From contig NZ_JACHIB010000014.1 of assembly GCF_014203015.1 (NCBI RefSeq), positions 62,001-126,000 on the forward strand: DNA of 64,000 bases, in the 5' to 3' direction. The notes beneath the pieces were generated by a model that saw only the letters and a list, made by a program, of their open reading frames with translations, was not told the origin of the DNA and ran no database searches. Position 1 is the first letter of the stretch; every line of letters starts with the position of its first letter. Positions 1-9,845 of the stretch are shown in pieces. Both the position numbers and the translations under genes were made by a program. The DNA is from Castellaniella defragrans. Its GTDB lineage: Bacteria > Pseudomonadota > Gammaproteobacteria > Burkholderiales > Burkholderiaceae_B.

Positions 1-535
1 GCCGGGCGTGATAGACGACCGGCATGCCGAAGCCCAGCGCCGCCCGGCGCGCCAGCGCCTGGCCGATGCGGCCGTAGCCGACGATGCCCAGGGTCTTGCC
101 GTGCACGTCCCAGCCGTATTCCTCGGGGCCGACGTTGCGCACCCACCGCCCTTCGCGCACCAGGCTCGCCATGTCGCACAGCCGGCGGCTGGTGGCCAGC
201 ACCATGCCGAACAGCAGGTCCGCCACCGATTCGGTCAGCACCCCGGGCGTGTGGCACAGCACGATGCCGCGCTCGCGCAGCGCGGCCAGCGGATAGGCGT
301 CCACGCCCACCGAGATGCTGGACACCACCCGCAGGGCGGGCGCCCGGTCGAGCATCGCCGCGTCCAGGCGGACGCTGGAGCCGATCATGCCCTGGACCCG
401 GCCCAGCGCCTGGAAGAACGCCTCGCGCTGGTCCTCGCGCCGGGGATCGGCCTGGATGACCTCGTGCTCCGCCTGGATCCGCGCCAGCTGCGGCTGGGGC
501 AGTTCGCGGTAGACGAGGACGGTCTGGCGTGGCAT
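1..535 (-). CDS. kguD: 2-hydroxyacid dehydrogenase, KguD/GhrB-like (3' end outside window)
   Basis: NAD(P)-dependent D-isomer-specific 2-hydroxyacid dehydrogenase; about 178 N-terminal residues are present and the gene runs off the left edge. It begins MPRQTVLVYREL at 535, with GGGAG a few bases upstream. The nucleotide-binding motif GYGRIG follows VHGKTLGIV at about residues 150-165. The family includes glyoxylate/hydroxypyruvate reductase B and 2-keto-6-phosphogluconate reductase. As last gene of an operon with KguK- and KguE-like genes under a PtxS-type operator, the best reading is KguD, reducing 2-keto-6-phosphogluconate to 6-phosphogluconate in the cytoplasm. The specific substrate is inferred from context; the family is clear from the sequence. 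Confidence 0.8.
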   Translation of the reverse strand, partial: MPRQTVLVYRELPQPQLARIQAEHEVIQADPRREDQREAFFQALGRVQGMIGSSVRLDAAMLDRAPALRVVSSISVGVDAYPLAALRERGIVLCHTPGVLTESVADLLFGMVLATSRRLCDMASLVREGRWVRNVGPEEYGWDVHGKTLGIVGYGRIGQALARRAALGFGMPVVYHAR

Positions 536-633
536 GAGACGGACTCCCTGAAAAGATGGATTGGCCAAGATGGACCGGTCGCCGCGCCGCCCCGCGGGCG
601 GCAGGCCGGCAAGCCGGCCGACGAACCGGCCGG

Positions 634-1584
634 CTACAGCCCGGCCAGCCCCAGCACGGCCCGGGTGGGCAGGCCTTCGGTGTCGCCGCGCACCTGCACC
701 GCGCGCGCGCCGATCCAGGCCCCGCGCGCCACGGCGCGTTCCAGCGGCAGGCCTTCGAGCAGGCCGCTGATCACCCCCACGGCGAAGCCGTCGCCCGCGC
801 CGACGGTATCGACGACGCGCTCCACCGGGCTGGCCGGCACGTGGCCGCTGCGCGTGCCGTCATCGTAATACGCCCCGTCGGGGCCGAGCTTGACGACCAC
901 CAGGCGCGCGCCCAGGCCGAGGTAGAAGCGCGCGACGGCTTCGGGCTCGTGCTCGCCGGTCAGGAGGCGTCCTTCCTCGATGCCGGGCAGCACCCAGTCC
1001 GCCAGGGCGGCCAGTTCGTTGATGCCGGCGCGCATGGCCTCGGTCGAGGCCCACAACGTGGGACGCAGGTTGGTATCGAAGGACACGGTCCGGCCGGCCT
1101 TGCGCATCAGGCGCATGGTCTGGCGCGACACCTCGAAGCTGTCCGCCGACACCGCCGCGAACACCCCGGTGGCGTGCAGGTGGCGGGCCGACAGCAGCCA
1201 GTCCAGGTCCACGTCGTCCAGGCGCATGCGGCTGGCGGCCGAGCCCGCCCGGTGGTATTCGACCTTGGGGTCGCTGCCGTCCAGGACCCGGCCCTTGAAC
1301 AGCAGGCCGGTGCGCTCGCCCGGCGCCAGGGCCACGCGCGAACAGTCCACGCCCTCGCCACGCAGGCTGTCGAGCAGGTAGCGGCCCAGGGAATCCTGTC
1401 CCAGGCGGCTGCCCCAGCCCACGTGCAGGCCCAGGCGGGCCAGGCCGATGGCCACGTTGGTCTCGGCGCCGGCGGTGCGCTTGTGGAAGATCTCCACCTG
1501 TTCCAGCGGCCCGGGCTGCCCGGCCACCAGCATCACCATCGCCTCGCCCAGCGTGACGACGTCGAGCGGTTCAGTCGTTGTCAT
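634..1584 (-). CDS. kguK: PfkB-family sugar-acid kinase (2-ketogluconokinase / KDG kinase type)
   Basis: A 316-residue PfkB/ribokinase-fold kinase. The N-terminal GEAMVML and the AGAETNVAIGLARLG substrate-lid region are present, and the C-terminal anion-hole/catalytic-base motif DTVGAGDGFAVG lies near residue 260. Family members phosphorylate 2-keto-3-deoxygluconate or 2-ketogluconate with ATP. Its start overlaps the end of the kguE-like gene by 14 bp, which suggests translational coupling. Because it sits between KguE- and KguD-like genes and behind a PtxS-like operator, 2-ketogluconate is the preferred substrate. 2-keto-3-deoxygluconate remains possible and cannot be excluded from sequence. 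Confidence 0.85.
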   Translation of the reverse strand: MTTTEPLDVVTLGEAMVMLVAGQPGPLEQVEIFHKRTAGAETNVAIGLARLGLHVGWGSRLGQDSLGRYLLDSLRGEGVDCSRVALAPGERTGLLFKGRVLDGSDPKVEYHRAGSAASRMRLDDVDLDWLLSARHLHATGVFAAVSADSFEVSRQTMRLMRKAGRTVSFDTNLRPTLWASTEAMRAGINELAALADWVLPGIEEGRLLTGEHEPEAVARFYLGLGARLVVVKLGPDGAYYDDGTRSGHVPASPVERVVDTVGAGDGFAVGVISGLLEGLPLERAVARGAWIGARAVQVRGDTEGLPTRAVLGLAGL

Positions 1585-2368
1585 GGGAAGATTGCTCCAG
1601 TCGGCGCAGCGCGTCCAGCGCCTGGCCGGTGATCCGGGCGAGATCCGCGCCCGTCAGCGGATATTCGATGGCCCGGGGGGCGGCGGCGGGCAGCGCCCGC
1701 AGCACCGCGCGCCAGGGCGCGGCGGACGACTCCAGCGGCACGGCCACCCAGCGGTCGGGACGCCGCAGCGCCCCTTTGCAATGCACGTAGCGCACGCGCG
1801 ACCCGAAGACGCCGGCCGCCCGCAGGGGGCATTCGCCCACCCAGTGCCAGTTGCCCATGTCGAAGGTCATGCCCAGCGGCAGCCCGGCATCGTCGGCCGC
1901 GCGGAAGAAGGCCCGCAGGGCCGGGACCGTGCCCGCCGATTCCGTCTGGTCGTTCTCCACCAGCAGCTCGACCGGCGCGCCGGCCAGCAGGATCCGCAGG
2001 CTGTCCAGGCCCGCCGGGGCGTGCGGTGCGAAGCCGCCGATCGACATTTTCAGCCAGGCCGCCCCCAGCCGGGCCGCGCGCTCCAGGCCTTCGCGCACCG
2101 CGGCCTCGTCGAGGCGGCCGGAGGCGTCCCAGATCCCGCGCGGACTGGAATAGACGCGCGCCAGGCCGGCCTCGGCGGCCAGCGCCGCCAGCGCGTCGAG
2201 CTCGCCCGCGGCATCCTCGCGCAGCAGCTCGCCGCGCACCTCGATGCCGTCGGCGCCGGCCGTGCGCGCCAGGCGCGCGAACCAGGCCTGGCCATGGCGC
2301 CGGACTTCGTCGGCGCCGAACGCCGTCAGGGACACCAGCGCGCCGCGCGCCGGAATCTGCATGTGCAT
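1571..2368 (-). CDS. kguE: sugar phosphate isomerase/epimerase (KguE-like TIM barrel)
   Basis: A 265-residue AP-endonuclease-2/xylose-isomerase-like TIM barrel. Metal-site-type motifs are visible: VENDQT, TFDMGNWHW and YVHCKGA. In Pseudomonas kgu operons a protein of this family (KguE) accompanies KguK and KguD. Its exact reaction is poorly defined, so no substrate is claimed. It starts 9 bp after the ABC ATPase stop and overlaps the kinase start, so it belongs to the same transcript. The second methionine (2362) is an alternative start. Confidence 0.78.
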   Translation of the reverse strand: MHMQIPARGALVSLTAFGADEVRRHGQAWFARLARTAGADGIEVRGELLREDAAGELDALAALAAEAGLARVYSSPRGIWDASGRLDEAAVREGLERAARLGAAWLKMSIGGFAPHAPAGLDSLRILLAGAPVELLVENDQTESAGTVPALRAFFRAADDAGLPLGMTFDMGNWHWVGECPLRAAGVFGSRVRYVHCKGALRRPDRWVAVPLESSAAPWRAVLRALPAAAPRAIEYPLTGADLARITGQALDALRRLEQSSHDND

Positions 2369-2377
2369 GGCCGGCCC

Positions 2378-3148
<771 letters not shown>

Positions 3149-3168
3149 GGCGGCGGGTCGGGAGTCGA

Positions 3169-3978
3169 TCAGGATTGCTTCAGCTGGGGCAGCGGCGTGC
3201 CCAGCCACTTCTGGTAGAGCTTGCTGAATTCGCCGTTCTGGACGTTGCGGTCGATCAGCTCGTTGACGGCCTTGAGCGTTTCCGGCTGGCCCGGGCGCAT
3301 GGCGACCGCCATTTCCTGCTGCAGCAGCACGAACTTGTTGTCGAAGCGGTCCGGGGCGCGCTTGGCGATGCCGGCGGCCACCGTGGTGGAGCAGCCGATC
3401 GCATCGACCTGGCCCGACAGCAGGGCCTGCATGGCCGAGGCGTCGTCGTCGAAGCGGCGGATGTCGGCGTCCTTCGGGGCGATCTTGCTGACCGCGATGT
3501 CCTGGGTGCTGGCGCGCGCCACGCCGATCTTCTTGCCCGACAGGCCTTCCGGACCGGAGATCTTCAGGTCCTTGCCGCCGAACACCACGATCTGCGCGGC
3601 CGAGTACGGGTGCGAGAACTGCACCTGCTTGGCCCGCTCCGGCGTGATCGCCAGCGAGGCCACCAGCACGTCGACCTTGTCGGTCAGCAGGTAGGGGATG
3701 CGGTTGGGGCCGGTGACCGGCACGATCTTGAGCTTCACGCCCAGGTCCTTGGCGAGGAGCTTGGCCACGTCGGCGTCGTAGCCGTCGGGCTGGTTCTCGG
3801 CGTTCATGATGCCGTAGGGCGGGAAATCGACCAGCATGCCGACCGTCAGCTCGCCCTTCTGCCTGACCTGGTCGATGGTCTCGGCCGAAGCCGCGGGCGC
3901 CAGGCCGACGGCCAGGGTGGCGCAGGCGGCCAGCAGGGTGCCCCCCAATATGCCGCGCAAGGTGTGACTCTTGAACAT
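3169..3978 (-). CDS. family 3 periplasmic solute-binding protein (amino-acid type)
   Basis: Secreted substrate receptor of the ABC importer, about 269 residues. The start MFKSHTL at 3978 is preceded by GGAG about 8 bp upstream; the longer frame from 4020 lacks this. A signal peptide ([22 protein letters not shown]) ends near residue 33. The mature part is a typical SBP_bac_3 fold: [17 protein letters not shown] near the start, later [10 protein letters not shown] and the hinge-region segment [10 protein letters not shown]. This family normally binds polar amino acids, but the operon suggests 2-ketogluconate or a related sugar acid. Confidence 0.9.
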   Translation of the reverse strand: MFKSHTLRGILGGTLLAACATLAVGLAPAASAETIDQVRQKGELTVGMLVDFPPYGIMNAENQPDGYDADVAKLLAKDLGVKLKIVPVTGPNRIPYLLTDKVDVLVASLAITPERAKQVQFSHPYSAAQIVVFGGKDLKISGPEGLSGKKIGVARASTQDIAVSKIAPKDADIRRFDDDASAMQALLSGQVDAIGCSTTVAAGIAKRAPDRFDNKFVLLQQEMAVAMRPGQPETLKAVNELIDRNVQNGEFSKLYQKWLGTPLPQLKQS

Positions 3979-4056
3979 AGTACGTCTCCGTGAGGTTGTC
4001 GGCCTGGGGCCTGTTGACACTGAAAAGGGGCGGGACTCGCCCCGGAAATCAGGCGC

Positions 4057-4713
4057 TCATTCGCGCGCCTGGGAAAGCGCCAGGCGCCGCTCCATCCGCC
4101 CGGCCAGCAGCGACAGCGGCCAGCACAGCAGGAAATACAGGGCCGCCACGATGGAGAACACCACCATGGGCTCGAACGTGGCGTTGTTCACGATCTGGCC
4201 GGCGCGGGTCAGTTCGGTGAAGCCGATGATGGCGGCAAGCGACGTGCCCTTGATGACCTGGACCAGATAGCCGACCGTGGGCGGCACGGCGATCTTGAGC
4301 GCCTGCGGCAGGATCACGTCGCGCAGGCGGTCGCGGTAGTTCAGCCCCAGGGCGGCGGCGGCTTCCCACTGGCCGCGCGGCACGGCTTCGATGCAGCCGC
4401 GCCAGATCTCGCCCAGGAACGAGCCCGCGTTCAGCGTCAGCGCCACGGCCGCGGCCGTCCAGGGATCGACCTCGAAGCCGACCACCGGCGCGCCGAAGAA
4501 CACCAGGAACAGCTGCAGCAGCAGCGGCGTGCCCTGGAACACCTTGATGAATCCCGTGGCCAGCGTCCGGAGGGCGCGGTTCGCGCCGGTGCGCGCCAGG
4601 GCCACCGCCAGCCCGACCAGGCCGCCGCCGATGAAGGCGATGATCGACAGCAGCACCGTCCACTGGGCGGCCTGCAGGATGTACCAGAAGTCGGAGGAGC
4701 CGAAGGTTCTCAT
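4057..4713 (-). CDS. ABC transporter permease, polar-amino-acid type (second subunit)
   Basis: Inner-membrane permease of 218 residues starting MRTFGSSDFWY. It has several hydrophobic segments and the EAA coupling loop EAAAALGLNYRDRLRDVILPQALK that docks on the ATPase. Its ATG overlaps the stop of the upstream permease by 4 bp (ATGA), consistent with coupled synthesis of a heterodimeric channel. The HisM/GlnP family is clear; the substrate is inferred only from the surrounding kgu-like genes. The long frame extending upstream of 4713 is a shadow of the neighbouring gene. Confidence 0.92.
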   Translation of the reverse strand: MRTFGSSDFWYILQAAQWTVLLSIIAFIGGGLVGLAVALARTGANRALRTLATGFIKVFQGTPLLLQLFLVFFGAPVVGFEVDPWTAAAVALTLNAGSFLGEIWRGCIEAVPRGQWEAAAALGLNYRDRLRDVILPQALKIAVPPTVGYLVQVIKGTSLAAIIGFTELTRAGQIVNNATFEPMVVFSIVAALYFLLCWPLSLLAGRMERRLALSQARE

Positions 4714-5384
4714 GAGCGGCCGTCCGGATAGCTGAGATACCGGTCGTGGATCCGGCGGAAGACGTAGGAGAAGCACAGCGTCAGCGCCAGGTAGATCAGC
4801 GTGATGACGATGTAGATCTCGAAGCTGCGGAAGGTCTCGGACTGCAGGGTGGCGGCCACCGAGGTCAGGTCGTCGGCCGAGATCACCGACACCACGCTGG
4901 AGGCCAGCATCAGCAGGATGAACTGGCTGGTGAGCGCCGGATAGATGGCGCGCAGCGCGGGTTTCAGCACCACGAAGCGGAAGATCTCGACCCGCGTGAG
5001 ATTCAGCGCCAGGCCGGCCTCGATCTGGCCGCGCGGGATGGCCTCGATCCCGGCGCGCACGATTTCCGTGGCGTAGGCGCCCAGATTGACCGTCATGGCC
5101 ACCAGCGCCGCCGTGTAGGGCGACCAGCGCACGCCGACGGCCGGCAGCGCGAAGAAGAAAAAGAACAGCTGGACCAGGAACGGCGTGTTGCGGATGAGTT
5201 CGATGTAGACCTGGATCAGCGCCCGCAGCGGCGCCGGCCCCGACGTCTTGCCCCAGGCGCACAGCACCGCCACCGCCAGGCCGAGCAGCATCGCCAGGCC
5301 GGAGAGCTGGATCGTCATCCACGTGCCGTGCAGCAGCAGCGGCCATGCCTGGAATACCGGACCGAACTGGAAGGTGTAATTCAT
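4710..5384 (-). CDS. ABC transporter permease, polar-amino-acid type (first gene of operon)
   Basis: Permease of 224 residues. The chosen start is MNYTFQFGPVFQAW at 5384, because the upstream in-frame extension would run across the operator and promoter. The EAA loop EAGLALNLTRVEIFRFVVLKPALR is clear. It is the first gene of the predicted seven-gene operon permease-permease-SBP-ATPase-kguE-kguK-kguD. A TACAAT -10-like hexamer (5424-5429, minus strand) and the PtxS-like palindrome lie 27-45 bp upstream. Confidence 0.92.
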   Translation of the reverse strand: MNYTFQFGPVFQAWPLLLHGTWMTIQLSGLAMLLGLAVAVLCAWGKTSGPAPLRALIQVYIELIRNTPFLVQLFFFFFALPAVGVRWSPYTAALVAMTVNLGAYATEIVRAGIEAIPRGQIEAGLALNLTRVEIFRFVVLKPALRAIYPALTSQFILLMLASSVVSVISADDLTSVAATLQSETFRSFEIYIVITLIYLALTLCFSYVFRRIHDRYLSYPDGRS

Positions 5385-5410
5385 GGGGATCGCCGGGGAA
5401 TCCGCATCGA

Positions 5411-5424
5411 TGAAACCGGTTTCA
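5411..5424. promoter_or_regulatory. PtxS-type LacI-family operator TGAAACCGGTTTCA
   Basis: A perfect 14-bp palindrome with the central CpG typical of LacI-family operators. It abuts a minus-strand TACAAT -10-like element (5424-5429), so a bound repressor would block the ABC-kgu operon. From memory, the sequence equals the published Pseudomonas PtxS operator. The adjacent LacI-family gene is the obvious binder. Confidence 0.8.
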
Positions 5425-5562
5425 TTGTACTGAAGCGCACCGCCTTTGAAAATCGGGGCTAACCCTGGGCGCATCGGATCGCGTCGCCGCCCGTCCGATG
5501 GCACATCTTTCCACGCCGCGCCCCGCGGAGCGCGCCGATCCGGGCGGCCGCCGGCGGCCCGC

Positions 5563-6588
5563 CTACGGCTCCAGCCGCGTCGAACCCCGCGCCATCAGCG
5601 TCCCGGGCAGACGGATCGTGCGGGCGGGCACGGCCAGTCCGCCGATGCGCTCGATCAGGCATTGCGCCGCCAGGCTGCCCAGGGCATCGGTGGGCTGCGC
5701 CACCGCGCTGATGCCCGGCCCGACGTACGGCGCCCAGGGCGTGTCGTCGATGCCGATCAGGCCGATGTCCGGCCCCAGGCGCCAGCCCAGTTCCGCCACG
5801 GCGGCCACGATGCGCATGGTCACGACCCCGTTGCCCGCGATCACCGCGGGCGGGCGGCGCGCGCCGGCGCGCAGATCCCGCAAGGCCCGTGCCAGGCCGG
5901 ACGGATCGCCGGCGCCCGCCTCGATCCACCAGCCGGTGGCCGGCGCGCCCAGGGCCGCCAGCCGCGTCTCGTAGGCGCGGATGCGCTCGATGCGGGAACT
6001 GACCGCGCCCAGCGGCTCGCTGACGAACAGGAAATCGCGGTAGCCCGCGGCCATCAGGTGGTCCAGGCAGGCATCGACGGCCTGGCGGTTGTCCAGCGAG
6101 ACGAAATCGACGTCCAGGCCCTGGTGCAGGCGATCGACCAGCACCACCGGCCGGCCGCGCAGGGCCGGCGTCAGCACCGCGCCCTGCTCCAGGCCCATGG
6201 TGTTCAGGATGAAGCCCTCGACCTGGTAAGTGGACAGCACCTGCAGGCCCACGCTCTCGCGCTCGCGCTCGTTGCCCAGGTTGAACAGCATCATCAGGTA
6301 GCCCGCCTGGCGGCAGGCCTGCTCGGCCCCGCTCAGCACGGCGACGGAATAGGGATTGGTGATGTCGGCCACCACCAGGCCGATCAGCCGCGAGCGGCCG
6401 CGCTTGAGCGCCCGGGCCATCGGGCTGGGCGTATAGGACAGGGCCTCGATCGCGGCCTCGACCCGGCGGGCGATTTCCGGCGACAGCAGGGTGTCGCGGT
6501 GGTTCAGGAACCGCGATACCGTGGCCTTGGAAACCCCCGCGTGGCGGGCCACGTCGGCGATCGTGCTGCGCGGCGGATGATTGCTCAT
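5563..6588 (-). CDS. ptxS: LacI-family transcriptional regulator, PtxS-like
   Basis: A 341-residue LacI/GalR repressor. The N-terminal HTH (STIADVARHAGVSKATVSRFLN) and hinge helix (PMARALKRGRSRLIGLV) are intact, followed by a periplasmic-binding-protein-like effector domain (VVADITNPYSVAVLSGAEQA). The start is MSNHPPRS at 6588; the open frame continues far upstream but antisense to zwf. It lies directly upstream of the operon carrying a PtxS-type palindrome and in the same direction. PtxS of Pseudomonas responds to 2-ketogluconate, which fits the kgu-like genes. The effector is inferred. Confidence 0.85.
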   Translation of the reverse strand: MSNHPPRSTIADVARHAGVSKATVSRFLNHRDTLLSPEIARRVEAAIEALSYTPSPMARALKRGRSRLIGLVVADITNPYSVAVLSGAEQACRQAGYLMMLFNLGNERERESVGLQVLSTYQVEGFILNTMGLEQGAVLTPALRGRPVVLVDRLHQGLDVDFVSLDNRQAVDACLDHLMAAGYRDFLFVSEPLGAVSSRIERIRAYETRLAALGAPATGWWIEAGAGDPSGLARALRDLRAGARRPPAVIAGNGVVTMRIVAAVAELGWRLGPDIGLIGIDDTPWAPYVGPGISAVAQPTDALGSLAAQCLIERIGGLAVPARTIRLPGTLMARGSTRLEP

Positions 6589-6630
6589 GGGCGGAAAGTC
6601 CGGAAGGATGCGCGGGGAGCGGAGCGGGAC

Positions 6631-6645
6631 TGTACTTTTACTACA
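6631..6645. promoter_or_regulatory. HexR-like operator upstream of zwf
   Basis: The 15-mer TGTACTTTTACTACA (other strand TGTAGTAAAAGTACA) has TGTA/TACA arms around a 7-bp centre, like reported HexR sites. It lies 70 bp before the zwf start and 43 bp before the ptxS start, so it could affect both divergent genes. A hexR gene is in the same cluster. Confidence 0.65.
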
Positions 6646-6714
6646 TAATGGATGCGGAGCCCTATTCCACACCACGCCACCCCACACGGCCGACCCGCCC
6701 CCCGCACCGAAACC

Positions 6715-8169
6715 ATGAGCGCGCTTCCAGACACCGACTTCATCCTCTTCGGCGGCACCGGGGATCTCGCCGTGCGCAAGCTGCTGCCCGCCCTGTACCG
6801 CCTGCACTGCCAGGGCCTGCTGCCCGACCCGATGCGGATCGTCGCCAGCGGGCGCACGCCCCACGACGACGACGCCTACCGGGCATGGCTGCGCGCCGCG
6901 CTGGAGGCGCGCGGCCTGCTGCTGCGCGACTGGGCCGGCTTCGAGCAGCGGCTGCACTACCAGCCGCTGAACGTCCACCAGCAGGAAGGCTTCGCCGCGC
7001 TGGCCGCGCGCCTGCGGCCGGACCGCACGCGCGTGTTCTACCTGTCCACCGCGCCGTCGCTGTTCTCCCCCATCTGCCGCGGGCTCCACGCCCACGACCT
7101 GATCCTGCCCGACAGCCGGATCGCCGTGGAAAAGCCCCTCGGCCAGGACCTGGCCTCCTCGCAGGCCATCAACGACGACATCGGCCGCTATTTCCTGGAA
7201 TCCCGGACCTACCGCGTCGATCACTACCTGGGCAAGGAAGCGGTCCAGAACCTGCTGGCCCTGCGCTTCGGCAACACCCTGCTCGAACCGCTCTGGCGCC
7301 GCGAATGGGTGCGCGACGTCCAGATCACGGTCGCCGAACAGGAAGGCATCGGCTCGCGCGGCGAGTTCTACGACCACACCGGCGCGCTGCGGGACATGGT
7401 GCAGAGCCACCTGCTGCAGATGCTGTGCATCATCGCCATGGAGTCCCCGCCCAGCATCCATGCCGACGCCGTGCGCGACGAAAAGCTGAAGGTGCTCGCC
7501 GCGCTGGAGCCGCTGGGCGGCGCGGCCGTGCTGACGCACACGGTGCGCGGCCAATATCTGGCCTCGGCGGCCGGGCCCGCCTACCGCGAGGAAGCCGGCG
7601 TCCAGGCCGACAGCCAGGTCGAGACCTTCGTCGCCCTGACGGCGCGCATCAACAACTGGCGCTGGGCCGGCGTGCCGTTCTTCCTGCGCACCGGCAAGCG
7701 CATGCACCGGCGCCTGGCGGAAATCGTGATTTCGTTCCGCGACGTGCCCACGTCGATCTTCGACACGCCCCTGGCCGGCCTCCAGGCCAACCGCATCGTC
7801 ATCCGCATGCAGCCGCAGGAAACCCTGTCGCTGCACCTGATGGCCAAGCGGCCCGGCGACGGCATGCGCCTGCAGCCGGTGTCGCTGAACCTCGATTTTT
7901 CCAAGGCCTCGCAGTCCCGCCGGCTGGCGGCCTACGAGTGGCTGCTGGGCGACATCCTCAAGGGCAACCTGACCCTGTTCGTGCGCCGCGACGAGCAGGA
8001 GGCCGCCTGGCGCTGGATCGAGCCCATCCTGCGGGCCTGGACGGAGGTGGGCCAGGCCGCCGAACCCTACGCTGCCGGCTCCTGGGGCCCCGCCGCAGCC
8101 GAGGCCATGCTGGCCCGCCACGGCCTGTACTGGCACACCGGGCTGGATCTCGAAGGGCAGGACCCATGA
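6715..8169 (+). CDS. zwf: glucose-6-phosphate 1-dehydrogenase
   Basis: Oxidises glucose 6-phosphate to 6-phosphoglucono-1,5-lactone with NAD(P)+; cytoplasmic, 484 residues, normal family length. The N-terminal dinucleotide fold has FGGTGDLAVRKL and the substrate/catalytic motif RVDHYLGKE sits at about residues 167-175. The start MSALPDTDFILFGG at 6715 places the nucleotide motif at the usual distance; the open frame begins at 6652 but lacks conserved sequence there. First gene of zwf-glk-pgl, each overlapping the next by 4 bp. A HexR-like site lies upstream. Confidence 0.95.
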   Translation: MSALPDTDFILFGGTGDLAVRKLLPALYRLHCQGLLPDPMRIVASGRTPHDDDAYRAWLRAALEARGLLLRDWAGFEQRLHYQPLNVHQQEGFAALAARLRPDRTRVFYLSTAPSLFSPICRGLHAHDLILPDSRIAVEKPLGQDLASSQAINDDIGRYFLESRTYRVDHYLGKEAVQNLLALRFGNTLLEPLWRREWVRDVQITVAEQEGIGSRGEFYDHTGALRDMVQSHLLQMLCIIAMESPPSIHADAVRDEKLKVLAALEPLGGAAVLTHTVRGQYLASAAGPAYREEAGVQADSQVETFVALTARINNWRWAGVPFFLRTGKRMHRRLAEIVISFRDVPTSIFDTPLAGLQANRIVIRMQPQETLSLHLMAKRPGDGMRLQPVSLNLDFSKASQSRRLAAYEWLLGDILKGNLTLFVRRDEQEAAWRWIEPILRAWTEVGQAAEPYAAGSWGPAAAEAMLARHGLYWHTGLDLEGQDP

Positions 8170-9176
8170 CGCGCGCGGCGCTTCCCACGGCCGCCGGGGA
8201 TACCTTCCCCCGGCTGGTCGGCGACATCGGCGGCACCCACGCCCGCTTCGCCCTGATCCTGGCCGAGGGCGAGCCCCTGGTCCACACCCGCGTCCTGCCC
8301 AGCCCGGCCTTCGGCGGCCCGGCGCAGGCCATCGCCGCCTACCTGGAAGCGGTCCGCGCGCCCGCGCCGCGCTGGTGCGCCTTCGGCATCGCCAGCCCGG
8401 TCTGGGAAGACCAGGTGCGCATGACCAACCTCCACTGGCGCTTCTCGATCTCGGCGCTGCGGGCCGCCCTGGGGCTGGACGTGCTGCGGGTGATGAACGA
8501 TTTCGCCGTGCTGGCCATGGCGATCCCGGCGCTGCGCCCCGCCGACCTGCGCCAGGTCGGCGGCGGCGCGCCCCGGGCCGGCGCGGCGATCGGCCTGATC
8601 GGCCCCGGCACGGGCCTGGGCGTCTCCGGGCTCGTCCCCTGCGGCGCGGACTATGTCCCCGTGGCCGGGGAAGGCGGCCACGCCACGCTGGCCGCGCGCG
8701 GACGCGAGGAGGCCGAGCTGATCGAATGGATCGGCGAGCGCCACGGCCACGTTTCGGCCGAACGCCTGGTGTCCGGCCCCGGGCTGGAAAACCTGTACCT
8801 GGCCCACGCCGCGCGCCAGGGCGTGGCCGTGGCCGCGCTGGACGCGGCGGAAATCGGCGCGCGGGCGCTCGCCGGCACGGATCCGCTGTGCGTGCAGGCC
8901 CTCGACAGCCTGTGCGCCTTCCTCGGCACGGCCGCCGCCGACCTGGCCCTGATCCTGGGCGCGCACGGCGGCATCTGCATCGGCGGGGGCATCGTGCCGC
9001 GGCTGGGCGCGTTCTTCGACCGCTCTCCCTTCCGCGCCCGCTTCGAGGACCAGGGGCGGTTCCGCGGCTACCTGGCCCGCATCCCGACGCGGGTCATCCA
9101 GGCGCAGCACCCCGCCCTGCTGGGCGCGGCCCGCGTCCTCGCCCAACTGGCCCGATCCGGGGAGCCCGCCGCATGA
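8166..9176 (+). CDS. glk: glucokinase
   Basis: ATP-dependent glucokinase of the ROK-independent Glk family (336 residues), converting glucose to glucose 6-phosphate for Zwf. The phosphate motif LVGDIGGTHARFAL is at residues 17-30, and GPGTGLGVSG and VPVAGEGGHAT are present. The ATG overlaps the zwf stop by 4 bp and its own stop overlaps the pgl ATG by 4 bp, so the three are a tight, translationally coupled operon. No sugar PTS gene is visible nearby, consistent with phosphorylation of free glucose. Confidence 0.94.
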   Translation: MTRAALPTAAGDTFPRLVGDIGGTHARFALILAEGEPLVHTRVLPSPAFGGPAQAIAAYLEAVRAPAPRWCAFGIASPVWEDQVRMTNLHWRFSISALRAALGLDVLRVMNDFAVLAMAIPALRPADLRQVGGGAPRAGAAIGLIGPGTGLGVSGLVPCGADYVPVAGEGGHATLAARGREEAELIEWIGERHGHVSAERLVSGPGLENLYLAHAARQGVAVAALDAAEIGARALAGTDPLCVQALDSLCAFLGTAAADLALILGAHGGICIGGGIVPRLGAFFDRSPFRARFEDQGRFRGYLARIPTRVIQAQHPALLGAARVLAQLARSGEPAA

Positions 9177-9835
9177 ATCTGCCCGTCTGGCGCATCGCCG
9201 CCGATCCGGCGGCCCAGGCCCGCGCGCTCGCGGCGGCGCTGGCCGCCGTGCTGGCGGAGGCCGCCGGCCGCCACGGCGAGGCCTGCCTGGCGGTCTCGGG
9301 CGGCCGCTCGCCCGGCCCGCTGTTCGACGTCCTGCACGACGCGGCCCTGCCCTGGGCGCGCATCCGCGTCGTCCTGGTCGACGAGCGCCTCGCCCCGGAG
9401 GAGTCGGACGAGCGCAATGAAGGGCTGGTGCGCCGGCGCCTGCTGCGCGGGCCGGCCGCCGCCGCGCGCTTCACGCCGCCCCTGGACGCCGCCGGGCGGC
9501 CGATCCGCGCGCCCGCGCGCATCGACGCGCTGGTGCTGGGCATGGGCGCCGACGGCCACACCGCCTCCCTGTTTCCCGATGCGCCGGAACTGGCCGCCGC
9601 CCTGGATCCGGGCCGCCCGCCCGCCTACGTCTTCGTCACCCCGCCGGCCGCGCCCTGGCGCCGCGTCACCCTGAACCTGGCGGCGATCCTGGGCGCGGAC
9701 CGGCTGTTCGTCGCCCTTTCGGGCGGCGACAAGCGCGCCGTGCTGGAACGGGCGCTGCGCGCGGGCCGCGCCGGCCCGCCGATCGGCGCGGTCCTGGCCG
9801 GGGCCGCCACGCCGGAAATCCACTGGTGCCCGTAG
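9173..9835 (+). CDS. pgl: 6-phosphogluconolactonase
   Basis: Hydrolyses 6-phosphogluconolactone to 6-phosphogluconate; 220 residues, DevB/SOL family. Family motifs include [30 protein letters not shown] and [14 protein letters not shown], followed by [10 protein letters not shown]. Last gene of zwf-glk-pgl. It ends 10 bp from the convergent edd gene, so the two transcripts meet end to end with no obvious terminator between them. Confidence 0.93.
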   Translation: MNLPVWRIAADPAAQARALAAALAAVLAEAAGRHGEACLAVSGGRSPGPLFDVLHDAALPWARIRVVLVDERLAPEESDERNEGLVRRRLLRGPAAAARFTPPLDAAGRPIRAPARIDALVLGMGADGHTASLFPDAPELAAALDPGRPPAYVFVTPPAAPWRRVTLNLAAILGADRLFVALSGGDKRAVLERALRAGRAGPPIGAVLAGAATPEIHWCP

Positions 9836-9845
9836 CGGCATCCGC

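Noticed and set aside
4057-5346. A 429-codon frame suggesting a fused permease
   Set aside because: Its first half is a wrong-frame reading of the upstream permease; the real gene starts at 4713.
5563-8136. A single 857-codon minus-strand frame through the LacI gene and across zwf
   Set aside because: Only the part from 6588 downward matches LacI; the rest is antisense to the well-supported zwf and has no family motif. GC-rich DNA keeps such frames open.
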